NCBI GenBank assembly: GCA_900319275.1
Contig: ONNS01000012.1
Span: 44,174-108,173 of the forward strand
Length of the DNA stretch: 64,000 bases
Reading direction: 5' to 3'
Source of the DNA: an uncultured Eubacteriales bacterium
GTDB lineage: Bacteria > Bacillota > Clostridia > Oscillospirales > Oscillospiraceae
Both the position numbers and the translations under genes were made by a program. The notes beneath the pieces are model-generated. The model saw only the letters and a list, made by a program, of their open reading frames with translations, searched no databases and was not told the DNA's origin. Shown here piece after piece: positions 49,123 through 58,663 of this stretch (positions are counted from its first letter, which is position 1; each line of letters starts with the position of its first letter).

Positions 49123-52092
49123 ATGAAAACAAAAAGAGTTTTGTCCCTTCTGCTCTGTGCCGCGCTTTTGTTCGGCAGCCTGACTGCAGCGGCCTTCGCC
49201 GAAAAGACTGCGTCGGCAGCAAGTCCCGAGGAGTTGCTTGCAGGAATGAGCACCGAGGAAAAAATAGCGCAGATGCTTATGCCGGCCTTCCGCAATTACG
49301 TGGACGAACAGGGAGCGAAACGCAGCGTGACCGAGATCCGTCCGGAAATCGAAGAGCTGCTGCAAAAGCACGGCTTCGCCGGTGTGATTTTTTTCGGTGA
49401 AAACCTTTCTGAAACGGAAAAGGCTGTGCGTCTTGTGGACGCCATGCAGTGTGCCAATGCCGCCGTTCCCGGCCGTCCGCAGCTTTTGACAGCCGTTGAC
49501 CAGGAGGGCGGCAGCGTGGCGCGTCTTGGACACGGCGTTCAAATGCCGGGCAATATGGCGCTCGGCGCCATTGGAGACCCGAAGGCCGCCGAGACAGCCG
49601 GACGACTCCTCGGCGAGGAGATTTCGGCTGTCGGCCTGAACTATGATGCGGCTCCGGTGGTGGATATCAACAGCAATCCGAACAATCCCGTCATTGGCCT
49701 GCGCTCCTTCTCGGATCATCCGCAGACCGTCGCCGAAATGGGTGTTGCCCTGATGCACGGCCTGCAGTCCACCGGGGTGATCTCCACGCTCAAACACTTC
49801 CCCGGACATGGCGACACTGCGACAGACAGCCATACCGGCCTTCCGATGGTCGAGAAAAGTCTGGCCGAACTGAGGTCCTTTGAACTAATCCCCTTCCAGG
49901 CGTGCATAGATGCCGGAGCCGAGGCTATTATGACCGCGCATATCCAGTATCCGCTGATCGAGAAGACGACGGCGGTATCTGTATCGACCGGTGAGGAGAT
50001 CTCTTTGCCAGCGACTCTCTCGAAGACGATCCTTACCGACCTGCTGCGCGGGGAAATGGGCTTTGACGGCGTGATCATCAGCGATGCCATGAACATGGAC
50101 GCCATCGCCGATCATTTTGAGCCGCTCACGGTCGCGCAGATGGCAATCAACGCGGGCGTCAATATCCTGCTGATGCCCACAGCCACTGAGACAAGCGAGG
50201 ATCTCGCCGTGCTCGAGCAATACATCCATGACGTCGCCGCGCTGGCGGATGAGGGCACGATCTCGATGCAGCAGGTGGACGACTCTGTGCTGCGTATTCT
50301 GCGCCTTAAGGAAAAACACGGTCTTCTGGAAGCCTACGACGGCAGTGATCTTGAAGCACGTGTGGCGTCCGCTCTCGCAAGCGTAGGCAGCGAGGAACAC
50401 CACCTCATCGAAGCGGATCTCGCCGCGCGCGCGCTCACACTGGTAAAGAATGAGCACGCCGTGCTGCCGCTGCGTATTATCGATGAAAAGACACTGATTC
50501 TTGTTCCCTATGACAGCGAGGTGCGCAGCGCCATCTACGCCGTAGAGACCTTGAAGGCCGAAGGGAAGCTCCCGGAGACGGCAGAGGTTCAGGTTGCCGC
50601 TTATTCCACTTTTCAAAAAGCAGATCTGCAGGATGTAAAGCATCTGATTGCCGTGTCTGCAATCTACAGTATCGGCGAAGCAGACCCGTGGACGAAGGCC
50701 GGCGCCTATTCGCTGCTGCTTGACAAGGTGATCGATGAAGTACACGCGCAGGGCGGCGATGTGACGCTCGTAAGCGCGCAGCTCCCCTATGACGCCGACC
50801 GATATGACGCTGCCGATGCGGTCGTAATCGCCTGGTATGCCAAGGGGATGCCGCAGGATCCCCGGGAGGCAGACGGCGCGGCAACGAGCTATGGCCCCAA
50901 CCTGCCCGCAGCTTTTATGCAGATCCTGGATGCGGACGGCAGCTTCCCCGGCACGCTTCCGATCGGCGTACCACAGCTTGATGCGGATGGACAGTTCACC
51001 GGCGCTCTCGCCTACCAGGCGGAGACCGGGGCAGCCTCCACAGCCTCTACTCCTCCTGCCGATGAAACGCCGCATGCCTCCGACGCCAGCGACGAGCAGT
51101 ATATCGATGAGGGTACCGATACCCCCATTCAGATCCTGGGCTATACAGCCTACAGCGCTGCAGCCGATTCCTATTTCCTATCGCGAGGAGATAAGGTTGC
51201 CGTCATCTCCCCCGCCTCGCTGCCCGGCAAGGACCAGGCCGAGTCCGTGGTCGCCGGCTTGCGCCGATGGGGCTTTGTCCCGGTGATGGGAAGGCATGTT
51301 TACGGCGAGCAAAGGACCGTTGAAACCTGCCTGCAGGATCTTCAATGGGCGCTTACCGATCCCGAGATCCGTGCGATCTTTTGCGTCCGCGGCGGCTATG
51401 GCTCGACCGAAGTCATGGACGTCCTCCCGACGGAGCTGATTGCCGCGGCTAAGAAGCCGATCATTGGCTATAGTGATATCACAGTTTACCACGCGGCGTG
51501 GAACGCGGCGCTGCTCCCCTCGATCCATGCCGGCATGAGCGCTGTGTTCGGGGACTTCCCCGAGGACTGCGCAGAGGCTGAACTGCACATGATGAACGGA
51601 GCGCTTCCCGTCTATCAGTGCCAGGCCGACGCATACTGTCGGGAAGGCACGGCGGAGGGGATTCTGATCGGCGGCAATCTCTCTACCTTCACCGCCACGC
51701 TCGACACCGCCTATGACAGCACGGTTCCGGACCAGCCTTATATCCTCTTTTTCGAGGAAACCGGCGAGAATATGCAGCACATCCACCGCTATCTCACCAT
51801 TTTGAAACACAAGGGGATCCTGGATAACGCCGCGGGCATCATCTTTGGTGAGTGGGTCGGTCTCCCGGCCAACGGTGCGGGCAACTACGGCATAGACAGA
51901 GGCGGCCCGTTTGCCTCCGTGGCGGATATGATCTCCCGGCAATTTCTCAATGACCTGAACGTGCCGGTTGCCTTCGGCTTTCCGGCCGGACACGCTGATG
52001 TCAACTATCCGCTTCTGCTGGGGGCTACCGCCAGACTTGAAGTGGGCGGAGGCAGCTATACGGTTTACTGGCCGGAAGCATCGGAAGAGTAA
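49123..52092 (+). CDS. Secreted beta-N-acetylhexosaminidase (NagZ type) - LD-carboxypeptidase (S66) fusion
   Basis: A 989-residue exported protein. Signal peptide 1-26 (cut near AFA-E). Residues about 35-400 are a GH3 hexosaminidase with the KHFPGHGDTATDSH motif (224-237; H237 the acid/base histidine) and nucleophile D321 in IISDAMNMD. A GH3 C-terminal domain follows (about 430-640), then a low-complexity linker rich in Ala, Thr, Ser, Pro and Asp (about 642-670). Residues about 686-985 are an S66 LD-carboxypeptidase: GDKVAVISPAS, nucleophile S784 in GYSDIT, the FFEETGE segment (E878/E879) and H957 in FPAGHAD. The two halves cut the sugar and the terminal D-Ala of cell-wall fragments. Single gene, AAGGAG site. 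Confidence 0.93.
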   Translation: MKTKRVLSLLLCAALLFGSLTAAAFAEKTASAASPEELLAGMSTEEKIAQMLMPAFRNYVDEQGAKRSVTEIRPEIEELLQKHGFAGVIFFGENLSETEKAVRLVDAMQCANAAVPGRPQLLTAVDQEGGSVARLGHGVQMPGNMALGAIGDPKAAETAGRLLGEEISAVGLNYDAAPVVDINSNPNNPVIGLRSFSDHPQTVAEMGVALMHGLQSTGVISTLKHFPGHGDTATDSHTGLPMVEKSLAELRSFELIPFQACIDAGAEAIMTAHIQYPLIEKTTAVSVSTGEEISLPATLSKTILTDLLRGEMGFDGVIISDAMNMDAIADHFEPLTVAQMAINAGVNILLMPTATETSEDLAVLEQYIHDVAALADEGTISMQQVDDSVLRILRLKEKHGLLEAYDGSDLEARVASALASVGSEEHHLIEADLAARALTLVKNEHAVLPLRIIDEKTLILVPYDSEVRSAIYAVETLKAEGKLPETAEVQVAAYSTFQKADLQDVKHLIAVSAIYSIGEADPWTKAGAYSLLLDKVIDEVHAQGGDVTLVSAQLPYDADRYDAADAVVIAWYAKGMPQDPREADGAATSYGPNLPAAFMQILDADGSFPGTLPIGVPQLDADGQFTGALAYQAETGAASTASTPPADETPHASDASDEQYIDEGTDTPIQILGYTAYSAAADSYFLSRGDKVAVISPASLPGKDQAESVVAGLRRWGFVPVMGRHVYGEQRTVETCLQDLQWALTDPEIRAIFCVRGGYGSTEVMDVLPTELIAAAKKPIIGYSDITVYHAAWNAALLPSIHAGMSAVFGDFPEDCAEAELHMMNGALPVYQCQADAYCREGTAEGILIGGNLSTFTATLDTAYDSTVPDQPYILFFEETGENMQHIHRYLTILKHKGILDNAAGIIFGEWVGLPANGAGNYGIDRGGPFASVADMISRQFLNDLNVPVAFGFPAGHADVNYPLLLGATARLEVGGGSYTVYWPEASEE

Positions 52093-52448
52093 TGCTGTCC
52101 TATTTTCGAGGCAGCAAAGCATACTGCCGAGATTTGCGGCAGCGGCTGTATAGAAAAGACTGAAAACGATGTTACAGCCTGGAAGCAGCAATACGATGTG
52201 TATTCACTGAAAAAAGCCTTTCCGCTTGAAGAAAACAAGGACACAGCCCGCCCTTCGACGATTTATGGAAGTAAAGCTTTTTCTCATTGACATTGTTTCA
52301 CCCCGCTTGTATAATACTCTCCGGCCTGTTTTTTAGCTTTTTTATACATCATTCCGCGCAAAAATCAGCCCTCTCTTCTTTTTTCAGCTGGAATACCTGA
52401 GCGGATGAAAAGCATATATTCCAAATGGAAAGGATCGGTTTTGATACT
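52093..52448. other. Intergenic region between the fusion gene and uppP
   Basis: A small hairpin CTGCCG/CGGCAG (52125-52143) without T-run lies after the fusion gene; no strong terminator is seen. The stretch 52145-52286 shows nothing recognisable. After the uppP promoter the leader is about 130 bases, pyrimidine-rich, with an inverted repeat TGGAATA/TATTCCA (about 52389-52423) just before the start. Confidence 0.5.
52287..52315 (+). promoter_or_regulatory. uppP promoter
   Basis: Perfect TTGACA (52287-52292) and TATAAT (52310-52315), spacer 17 bases. Confidence 0.92.
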
Positions 52449-53270
52449 ATGGATATACTGATTGCAATTCTCTATGGCATTGTCGAAGGCATCACCGAAT
52501 GGCTGCCCGTGTCCTCCACCGGACACATGATCCTCCTGAACTCCGTGCTGGACTTTAAAAATGTCAGCCCCGATTTCTTCAGCATGTTCGAGGTCGTCAT
52601 CCAGCTTGGCGCGATCCTCGCCGTGGTCGTCACCTTCTTTCAGAAGCTGTGGCCCTTCCGCAAATACAAGGGTGAGATCGTTCCCCGCCCCGACGTATGG
52701 CATCTCTGGGGTCTGATTATTGTAGCCTGTCTGCCGGCTGCCGTGATCGGCGTTCTGTTTGACGATGCGATCGACGCACTCTTTTATCATCCCATCCCGG
52801 TCGCTCTGGCTCTGATCCTTGTCGGCGTCGCCTTTATCTATGTGGAAGATCGCCAAAGGGGTACGGAGAGCGTCATCACCTCGACACAGCAGTTCACCTG
52901 GAAAACCGCTTTGATTATCGGTCTCTTTCAGGTCATTGCCGCCGTCTTCCCGGGCACGAGCCGCAGCGGTGCCACGATCATCGGCGCGCTGCTGATCGGC
53001 GTATCCCGCCCCTGCGCTGCCGAGTTTACCTTCTTCCTCGCCGTGCCGGTTATGCTCGGCGCCTCGGCGCTGAAGCTGTTGAAATTCGGTCTGGCCTTCT
53101 CTCTCAACGAGTTTGTCGTACTGATCGTCGGCTGTGTCGTCGCCTATTTTGTGTCGATGGCAGCCATCAAGTTCCTGATGGACTACGTACGCAAGCACGA
53201 TTTCAAGGTCTTCGGCTACTACCGCATCGCGCTCGGCGTCCTGGTGCTGATTTTCGCACGGAATCTGTAA
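52449..53270 (+). CDS. uppP: Undecaprenyl-diphosphatase (bacitracin resistance type)
   Basis: A 273-residue integral membrane enzyme with the two signature loops GIVEGITEWLPVSSTGH (N-terminal) and FPGTSRSGATI (about residue 175), and seven to eight membrane helices. It dephosphorylates undecaprenyl pyrophosphate for reuse in cell-wall synthesis and can give bacitracin tolerance. The ATG at 52449 matches the family start, but its AAAGGA motif is 14 bases away; an in-frame ATG at 52425 has none. Own promoter and terminator. Confidence 0.95.
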   Translation: MDILIAILYGIVEGITEWLPVSSTGHMILLNSVLDFKNVSPDFFSMFEVVIQLGAILAVVVTFFQKLWPFRKYKGEIVPRPDVWHLWGLIIVACLPAAVIGVLFDDAIDALFYHPIPVALALILVGVAFIYVEDRQRGTESVITSTQQFTWKTALIIGLFQVIAAVFPGTSRSGATIIGALLIGVSRPCAAEFTFFLAVPVMLGASALKLLKFGLAFSLNEFVVLIVGCVVAYFVSMAAIKFLMDYVRKHDFKVFGYYRIALGVLVLIFARNL

Positions 53271-53283
53271 TATGAGTAATGCT

Positions 53284-53321
53284 TGACCCGTGAAGCTGTT
53301 TTTGCTTCACGGGTCATTTTT
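53284..53321 (+). terminator. uppP terminator
   Basis: 13-bp perfect stem (53284-53296 with 53304-53316) followed by TTTTT; converging with the stop of the activase-like gene at 53326. Confidence 0.93.
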
Positions 53322-53325
53322 GTTC

Positions 53326-56300
53326 TCACGAAATCGGTACAGCATCGCCTTCCTCGGCGAGATTCTTACGGGCGATCGTCAGCATAAGCTTGATGCGGTT
53401 GAGCTGGTTGACCTCGCTGGCGCCGGGGTCGTAGTCGACGGCGGCGATATTGGCCTGCGGATATTTCTCCTTGAGCACCTTGATAACGCCCTTTCCGACG
53501 ACATGGTTCGGCAGGCAGGCAAAGGGCTGGATGCAGACGATATTCGGCGTGCCGTGCGTCAGCAGCTCGACCATCTCACCGGCGAGAAACCAGCCCTCGC
53601 CGTACTGGTTGCCCAGCGACAGCACGGGCTTTGTCATCTCGGCCACCTCCCGGATCGGGACCGGCGCACCGAAGCGGCGGCTCGATTGCAGCGCCTTCAC
53701 CGCCGGTCGGCGCTGATCGCGCACCAGGCCAATGGCGGTTTTCGAAATCACATCGGACATCTTTCCGGCGCCGAGGAACTGATGCTTGTACTGTCCGCCG
53801 TAAAAGCTGTAGTTGAAGAAATCGAGCAGATCGGGGACGACGACCTCGGCCCCCTCGCGCTCTAAAAGCTCGACAAGGTGGTTGTTGGCGAGCGGCATAT
53901 ACTTCACCAAAATCTCGCCCACAATGCCGACACGCGGCTTTTTCACATCCTCACGGATCGGCAGCGCATCGAAATCGGCCACAATAGCGTGGCAGTTTGC
54001 GGCGTAAGTCGCCACGGGGTGGTGCCCTGTCAGCGATCGAATGCAGATATCGCGCCACTTGCGGTGCATCGCGTCGGCACTGCCGGGCAAAAGCTCATAG
54101 GGGCGGACGCGGTAGAGACAGCGCATCAGCAGATCGCCGTAGATCAGCGCGTAGACCACGTCGCGCAGCAGCGGCAGCGACCACTGGAAGCCGCTGTTTT
54201 TCTCCATGCCGTTGGTATTGAGTGAAATGACCGGGATGTGAGGCAGCCCGGCCTTCTCGAGCGCGCGGCGGATAAAGGCCACGTAATTGCTTGCGCGGCA
54301 GCAGCCGCCGGTCTGTGTCATCATGATGGCAAGGCGGTCGGTGTCGTACTTGCCGGAGAGCACCGCCTCCATGATCTGCCCGACCGTGGCGATAGACGGA
54401 AAACAGGCGTCGTTGTTGACAAAGCGCAGGCCTGTGTCGATGGCTGAGCGGTTGTCGTTATCCAGCACTACAACATGATAGCCGTGCTTGCGCACGACAG
54501 GCTCGACCAGATCAAAGTGGATCGGGCTCATACGCGGGGCCAGGATCGTATAGCCCTCGAGGCGCATCGCCCTGGTGAACTCGCTGCGCTGGTAATGTAC
54601 GCTGTGGGGCTCGGGTCTCAGGCCCTGGCGGTCGCGCATGCGAATGGCCGAGATCAGACTGCGGATGCGGATGCGCACCGCGCCGAGATTATTGACCTCG
54701 TCGATCTTCAGCAGCGTGTACAGCTTTTTCGAGCAGAACAGGATCTCGCTGACCTGGTCCGAGGTCACGGCGTCGAGTCCGCAGCCAAAGCTTGTCAGCT
54801 GGATCAGATCGAGGTCGGAGCGCTTTGAAATCAGCTCGGCCGCGCTGTAGAGCCGCGCATGGTATACCCACTGATCCACGACACGGAGCTTGCGGTCCGT
54901 GTCCGTGTCTACCGGAAGGCTGTCCTCGCTGAACACATAGAAGCCGTAGGAGGCGATCAGCTCGGGAATGCCGTGGTTGATCTCGGGGTCGATGTGGTAG
55001 GGGCGTCCGGCCAGCACGATGCCGTGGGCGCAATTATCCTCCATCTCGCGCAGCAGGCGCGTGCCCTCGGCGCGGATATCGGCCTTGGCCCTGCCCTGCT
55101 CCTCCCAGGCCGCGTGTACAGCGGCTTTCACCTCGGCGGCGGGAATGTCCCAATTCTCCCGACAGACCTGCTCAAGCCGCCGAAAGGCCGTCTCTTCGCT
55201 CGTAAAGGCAATGAAGGGGCGCAGATAGCGGACGTCCTTTTCACGCAGATCCTCCACATTGTTTTTCAGGTTTTCGGCGTAGGAGACCACGATCGGACAG
55301 TTATAGTGGTTATCCGCGCTCGATACCTCCTGCCGCTCATAGAAGACGCAGGGGTGAAAAATAGTCCTGACGCCGTGCTCGATCAGCCACTGGACGTGCC
55401 CGTGCGCGAGCTTGGCCGGATAACATTCGCTCTCCGAGGGGATCGTCTCCATGCCGAGCTCGTAGAGCCTGCGGCTGGAGAACGGCGAGAGCAGCACACG
55501 AAAGCCGAGCTCCCGGAAAAAGGTGGCCCAGAAGGGATAGTTCTCGTACATGTTCAGCACGCGCGGGATGCCGATGGTGCCGCGCGGTGCTTCCTCGGCC
55601 TTCAGCGGTTTGTAGGAGAACAGGCGGCGGCGCTTATACTCATAGAGGTTCGGCGCCTGGCGGCTGACATGCTCCTCCCCCAGGCCCCGCTCGCAGCGGT
55701 TGCCGGTGATGTACACGGCGCCGGTGGAAAAGCGGTTCTCGGTCAGCATGCAGTTGTTGGCGCAGCGGCCGCAGCGGCGCGTTGAGGTGGTGTATTCGAG
55801 CTTTGTGATCTCTTCGAGCGGCATCATGCTGCTCTTCTGTCCGCTGTAATTCTGACGGGCGACCAGAGCCGCGCCGAAGGCGCCCATAATGCCGGAGATG
55901 TCCGGGCAGATCACGCCGCAGCCGGCGATCCTCTCGAAGGCGCGCAGCACGGCCTCGTTATAAAAGGTGCCGCCCTGCACGACAATATGCTGCCCCATCT
56001 CGCTCGCGTCCGAGAGCTTGATGACCTTATAGAGCGCGTTTTTAATGACAGAGTAGGCAAGCCCGGCCGAGATGTCGGCAACCGAGGCCCCCTCCTTGAG
56101 CGCCTGCTTGACGTTGGAATTCATGAATACCGTGCAGCGCGTGCCGAGATCGACGGGGTTCGTGGCCGTGAGCGCCGCGCGGCCGAATTCCGCGGCCGTC
56201 AGCCCGAGGGAATTGGCAAAGTTTTCGAGGAACGAGCCACAGCCCGAGGAGCAGGCCTCGTTGAGCATGATGCTTTCGACCGCGCCGTCGCGCAGGCGGA

Positions 56301-57579
56301 TGTATTTCATATCCTGCCCGCCGATATCCAGTACGCAGTCGACCTTCGGATCGAAAAAGGCAGCGGCGGTGGTGTGGGCGATCGTCTCGACCTCGCCCTC
56401 GTCGAGGGAGAAGGCGGCCTTCAGCAGCGCTTCGCCATAGCCGGTAGAGCAGCTGCGCACGATGTGCGCGCTCTCCGGCAGGCGCTCGCGCAGCTCGCGC
56501 ATGGCGGTCCTGGCCGTCTCGATAGGATTGCCGCGGTTGTTGGCGTAAAACGAGTAGAGCAGCTGCCCCTCACTACCGATCAGCGCGGCCTTGGTGGTTG
56601 TGGAACCGGCGTCGATGCCGAGGAAGCAGTCGCCCTGATAGCTCTCAAGCGCGGCCTTTTGCACAACGGCGCGGCGGTGGCGGTCACGAAAGCGCGCCAA
56701 CTCGTTTTCATCGACGAACAGGGCCGGCAGGCGCGGCATTTCAAACGTGATTTTCACCCCGCCTTCGATCTCGGCGATCAGCTCTGAGAGCCGCCTGTGG
56801 CTGCCGCCGGGGTCCAGGGCGGCGCCCATGGCGGCAAAGAGGTGGGAATCGGCTGGGTCAACGATCGTCTCATCCGTCAGCTTAAGCGTGCGGATAAACG
56901 CGTTTTTGAGCTCCGTCAGAAAATGCAGCGGGCCGCCGAGGAAGGCCACGCAGCCGCGGATCGGCTTTCCGCAGGCGAGCCCGGATATGGTCTGGTTGAC
57001 GACTGCCTGGAAGATCGACGCGGCCAAATCGGCCACGGTCGCCCCCTCGTTGATCAAGGGCTGAATGTCGGTCTTGGCAAAGACGCCGCAGCGCGCGGCG
57101 ATCGGATAGATCTGACGGTAATGGGCCGCTGCCTCGTTCAGGCCGGCGGCGTCGGTCTGCATCAGGGCGGCCATCTGGTCGATAAAAGCCCCGGTACCGC
57201 CGGCGCAGACGCCGTTCATGCGCTCCTCGAGTCCCCCGCGGAAATAGATGATCTTGGCATCCTCGCCGCCGAGCTCGATGGCCACATCGGTCTGCGGCGC
57301 GGTCTTTTCAAGTGCCGACGCGACCGCCGATACCTCCTGTACAAAGGGGATACGCATGGCCTTGCCGATGTTGATAGAGCCCGAGCCCGTGATGCTGATA
57401 GAGACCTCACAGTCCCCAAGCTGATCTCGCGCAGCCTTCAGCAGCTCGCCGAGTGTCTCCTGCGTGCGGGCCTGGTGGCGGCGGTATTCGCCGAAAACGA
57501 TCTGGTCGTTTTCATCCAGCAGTACCAGCTTGACAGTGGTGGAGCCGATATCCGCACCGGCCCGGTAAAGTTGATTCAT
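53326..57579 (-). CDS. Giant 2-hydroxyacyl-CoA dehydratase activase-like protein (BcrAD/BadFG + DUF2229)
   Basis: A 1417-residue protein made of two ASKHA ATPase domains of the HgdC type (about 5-270 and 320-580; ADIGSTTVK and GIDAGSTTTK phosphate loops, with cluster-type motifs VCAGGTGAFID and ACSSGCGSF), a Cys-rich segment CGRCANNC...NRCERG (about 610-645), DUF2229 (about 650-880) and HgdB-like dehydratase-fold segments to the C terminus. HgdC-type ATPases inject low-potential electrons into a partner; here activator and partner-like domains are on one chain. The substrate is unknown; no CoA-transferase or dehydratase genes are adjacent. Start at 57579 gives the family-type MNQLYRAGADIGST. 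Confidence 0.85.
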   Translation of the reverse strand: MNQLYRAGADIGSTTVKLVLLDENDQIVFGEYRRHQARTQETLGELLKAARDQLGDCEVSISITGSGSINIGKAMRIPFVQEVSAVASALEKTAPQTDVAIELGGEDAKIIYFRGGLEERMNGVCAGGTGAFIDQMAALMQTDAAGLNEAAAHYRQIYPIAARCGVFAKTDIQPLINEGATVADLAASIFQAVVNQTISGLACGKPIRGCVAFLGGPLHFLTELKNAFIRTLKLTDETIVDPADSHLFAAMGAALDPGGSHRRLSELIAEIEGGVKITFEMPRLPALFVDENELARFRDRHRRAVVQKAALESYQGDCFLGIDAGSTTTKAALIGSEGQLLYSFYANNRGNPIETARTAMRELRERLPESAHIVRSCSTGYGEALLKAAFSLDEGEVETIAHTTAAAFFDPKVDCVLDIGGQDMKYIRLRDGAVESIMLNEACSSGCGSFLENFANSLGLTAAEFGRAALTATNPVDLGTRCTVFMNSNVKQALKEGASVADISAGLAYSVIKNALYKVIKLSDASEMGQHIVVQGGTFYNEAVLRAFERIAGCGVICPDISGIMGAFGAALVARQNYSGQKSSMMPLEEITKLEYTTSTRRCGRCANNCMLTENRFSTGAVYITGNRCERGLGEEHVSRQAPNLYEYKRRRLFSYKPLKAEEAPRGTIGIPRVLNMYENYPFWATFFRELGFRVLLSPFSSRRLYELGMETIPSESECYPAKLAHGHVQWLIEHGVRTIFHPCVFYERQEVSSADNHYNCPIVVSYAENLKNNVEDLREKDVRYLRPFIAFTSEETAFRRLEQVCRENWDIPAAEVKAAVHAAWEEQGRAKADIRAEGTRLLREMEDNCAHGIVLAGRPYHIDPEINHGIPELIASYGFYVFSEDSLPVDTDTDRKLRVVDQWVYHARLYSAAELISKRSDLDLIQLTSFGCGLDAVTSDQVSEILFCSKKLYTLLKIDEVNNLGAVRIRIRSLISAIRMRDRQGLRPEPHSVHYQRSEFTRAMRLEGYTILAPRMSPIHFDLVEPVVRKHGYHVVVLDNDNRSAIDTGLRFVNNDACFPSIATVGQIMEAVLSGKYDTDRLAIMMTQTGGCCRASNYVAFIRRALEKAGLPHIPVISLNTNGMEKNSGFQWSLPLLRDVVYALIYGDLLMRCLYRVRPYELLPGSADAMHRKWRDICIRSLTGHHPVATYAANCHAIVADFDALPIREDVKKPRVGIVGEILVKYMPLANNHLVELLEREGAEVVVPDLLDFFNYSFYGGQYKHQFLGAGKMSDVISKTAIGLVRDQRRPAVKALQSSRRFGAPVPIREVAEMTKPVLSLGNQYGEGWFLAGEMVELLTHGTPNIVCIQPFACLPNHVVGKGVIKVLKEKYPQANIAAVDYDPGASEVNQLNRIKLMLTIARKNLAEEGDAVPIS

Positions 57580-57786
57580 GATTGACGGAACACCTTCGTT
57601 ATCTTCCGACACGGTCACATGCGTTCAACCTGTCGAATATCTCAAATTTTGTATATATTACTACCGTTCAACTATGAATTTCAAGTGATTGGTGTGAACT
57701 TTGTCGAAATAAAGAGAATAGCGGATTCCATTTGTATAATTTTGTGATATAATCAATAAAAACGGTCGAAAGTGAGGACCCCTCCA

Positions 57787-58614
57787 TTGCCGAATATCAT
57801 AGAGATCACAGACTTTGCCGCGCCGGAGCTCGACGTCTATGCGCGGCTGACCGAAAACCAGCTCGTAAACCGTGCCGATCCCGAAAACGGCCTTTTCATT
57901 GCGGAGAGCCCCAATGTGATCGACCGCGCCCTGGATGCGGGTTATGTCCCGGTGTCGATGCTGCTTGAACGCAAGCACATCGAGGGGCAGGCCGCCGGCG
58001 TCATTGAGCGCTGCGGGGACATTCCGATCTATACCGCTCCCCTGCCGGTGCTCACCCAGCTGACCGGCTTTCCGCTGACGCGCGGCGTGCTGTGTGCCAT
58101 GCGGCGGCGCGCGCTGCCGACGGTAGAACAGATCTGTGACGGTGCGCGGCGGATCGCGGTGCTGGAGAATATCATGAATCCGACAAATCTCGGCGCCATT
58201 TTCCGCTCGGCCGCGGCGCTGAATATGGACGCGGTACTGCTGACGCCTGCCTGCTGTGACGCACTCTATCGCCGCGCGGTGCGCGTCAGCATGGGGACGG
58301 TCTTTCAGGTGCCCTGGACCTATCTCTCGGGCGACTACGCCCCCTGGCCCGAACCGGGGATCACAGCGCTTCGTCGTCTGGGCTTTTGCTGCTGTGCGAT
58401 GGCGCTGCGTGACGACTCGCTGAGCATCTCCGACGCGCGCCTGCACAGCCGGGACAGGCTCGCCATCGTCCTCGGCACCGAGGGCGACGGACTGTCCGAT
58501 ACCACGATCGCGCAGTGCGATTACACAGTCAGAATCCCGATGTCCCACGGCGTCGATTCTCTGAACGTCGCCGCGGCCTCCGCGGTGGCCTTCTGGGAGC
58601 TGGGCAAATCCTGA
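57787..58614 (+). CDS. TrmH/SpoU family RNA methyltransferase
   Basis: About 275 residues: an N-terminal substrate-binding region and a SPOUT methyltransferase domain with NIMNPTNLGAIFRSAAALN (motif 1), IVLGTEGDGLS (motif 2) and VRIPMSHGVDSLNVAAASAVAFWE (motif 3). It methylates a ribose 2'-OH in rRNA or tRNA; the target is not predictable. I favour the TTG at 57787, nine bases from GTGAGG, over the GTG at 57772 inside that site. A TATAAT at 57748 lies upstream without a good -35. Confidence 0.88.
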   Translation: MPNIIEITDFAAPELDVYARLTENQLVNRADPENGLFIAESPNVIDRALDAGYVPVSMLLERKHIEGQAAGVIERCGDIPIYTAPLPVLTQLTGFPLTRGVLCAMRRRALPTVEQICDGARRIAVLENIMNPTNLGAIFRSAAALNMDAVLLTPACCDALYRRAVRVSMGTVFQVPWTYLSGDYAPWPEPGITALRRLGFCCCAMALRDDSLSISDARLHSRDRLAIVLGTEGDGLSDTTIAQCDYTVRIPMSHGVDSLNVAAASAVAFWELGKS

Positions 58615-58634
58615 GGAAACGATGCACAATGCCA

Positions 58635-58663
58635 TCGACAGGTTTCAGGGAATGTGGTATAAT
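58635..58663 (+). promoter_or_regulatory. Promoter at the edge of the repeat, copy 2
   Basis: TCGACA (58635-58640) and TATAAT (58658-58663) with a 17-base spacer. The -10 box is the first arm of the repeat's hairpin, so the whole three-hairpin element would be in the leader of the Nudix gene. Confidence 0.65.
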
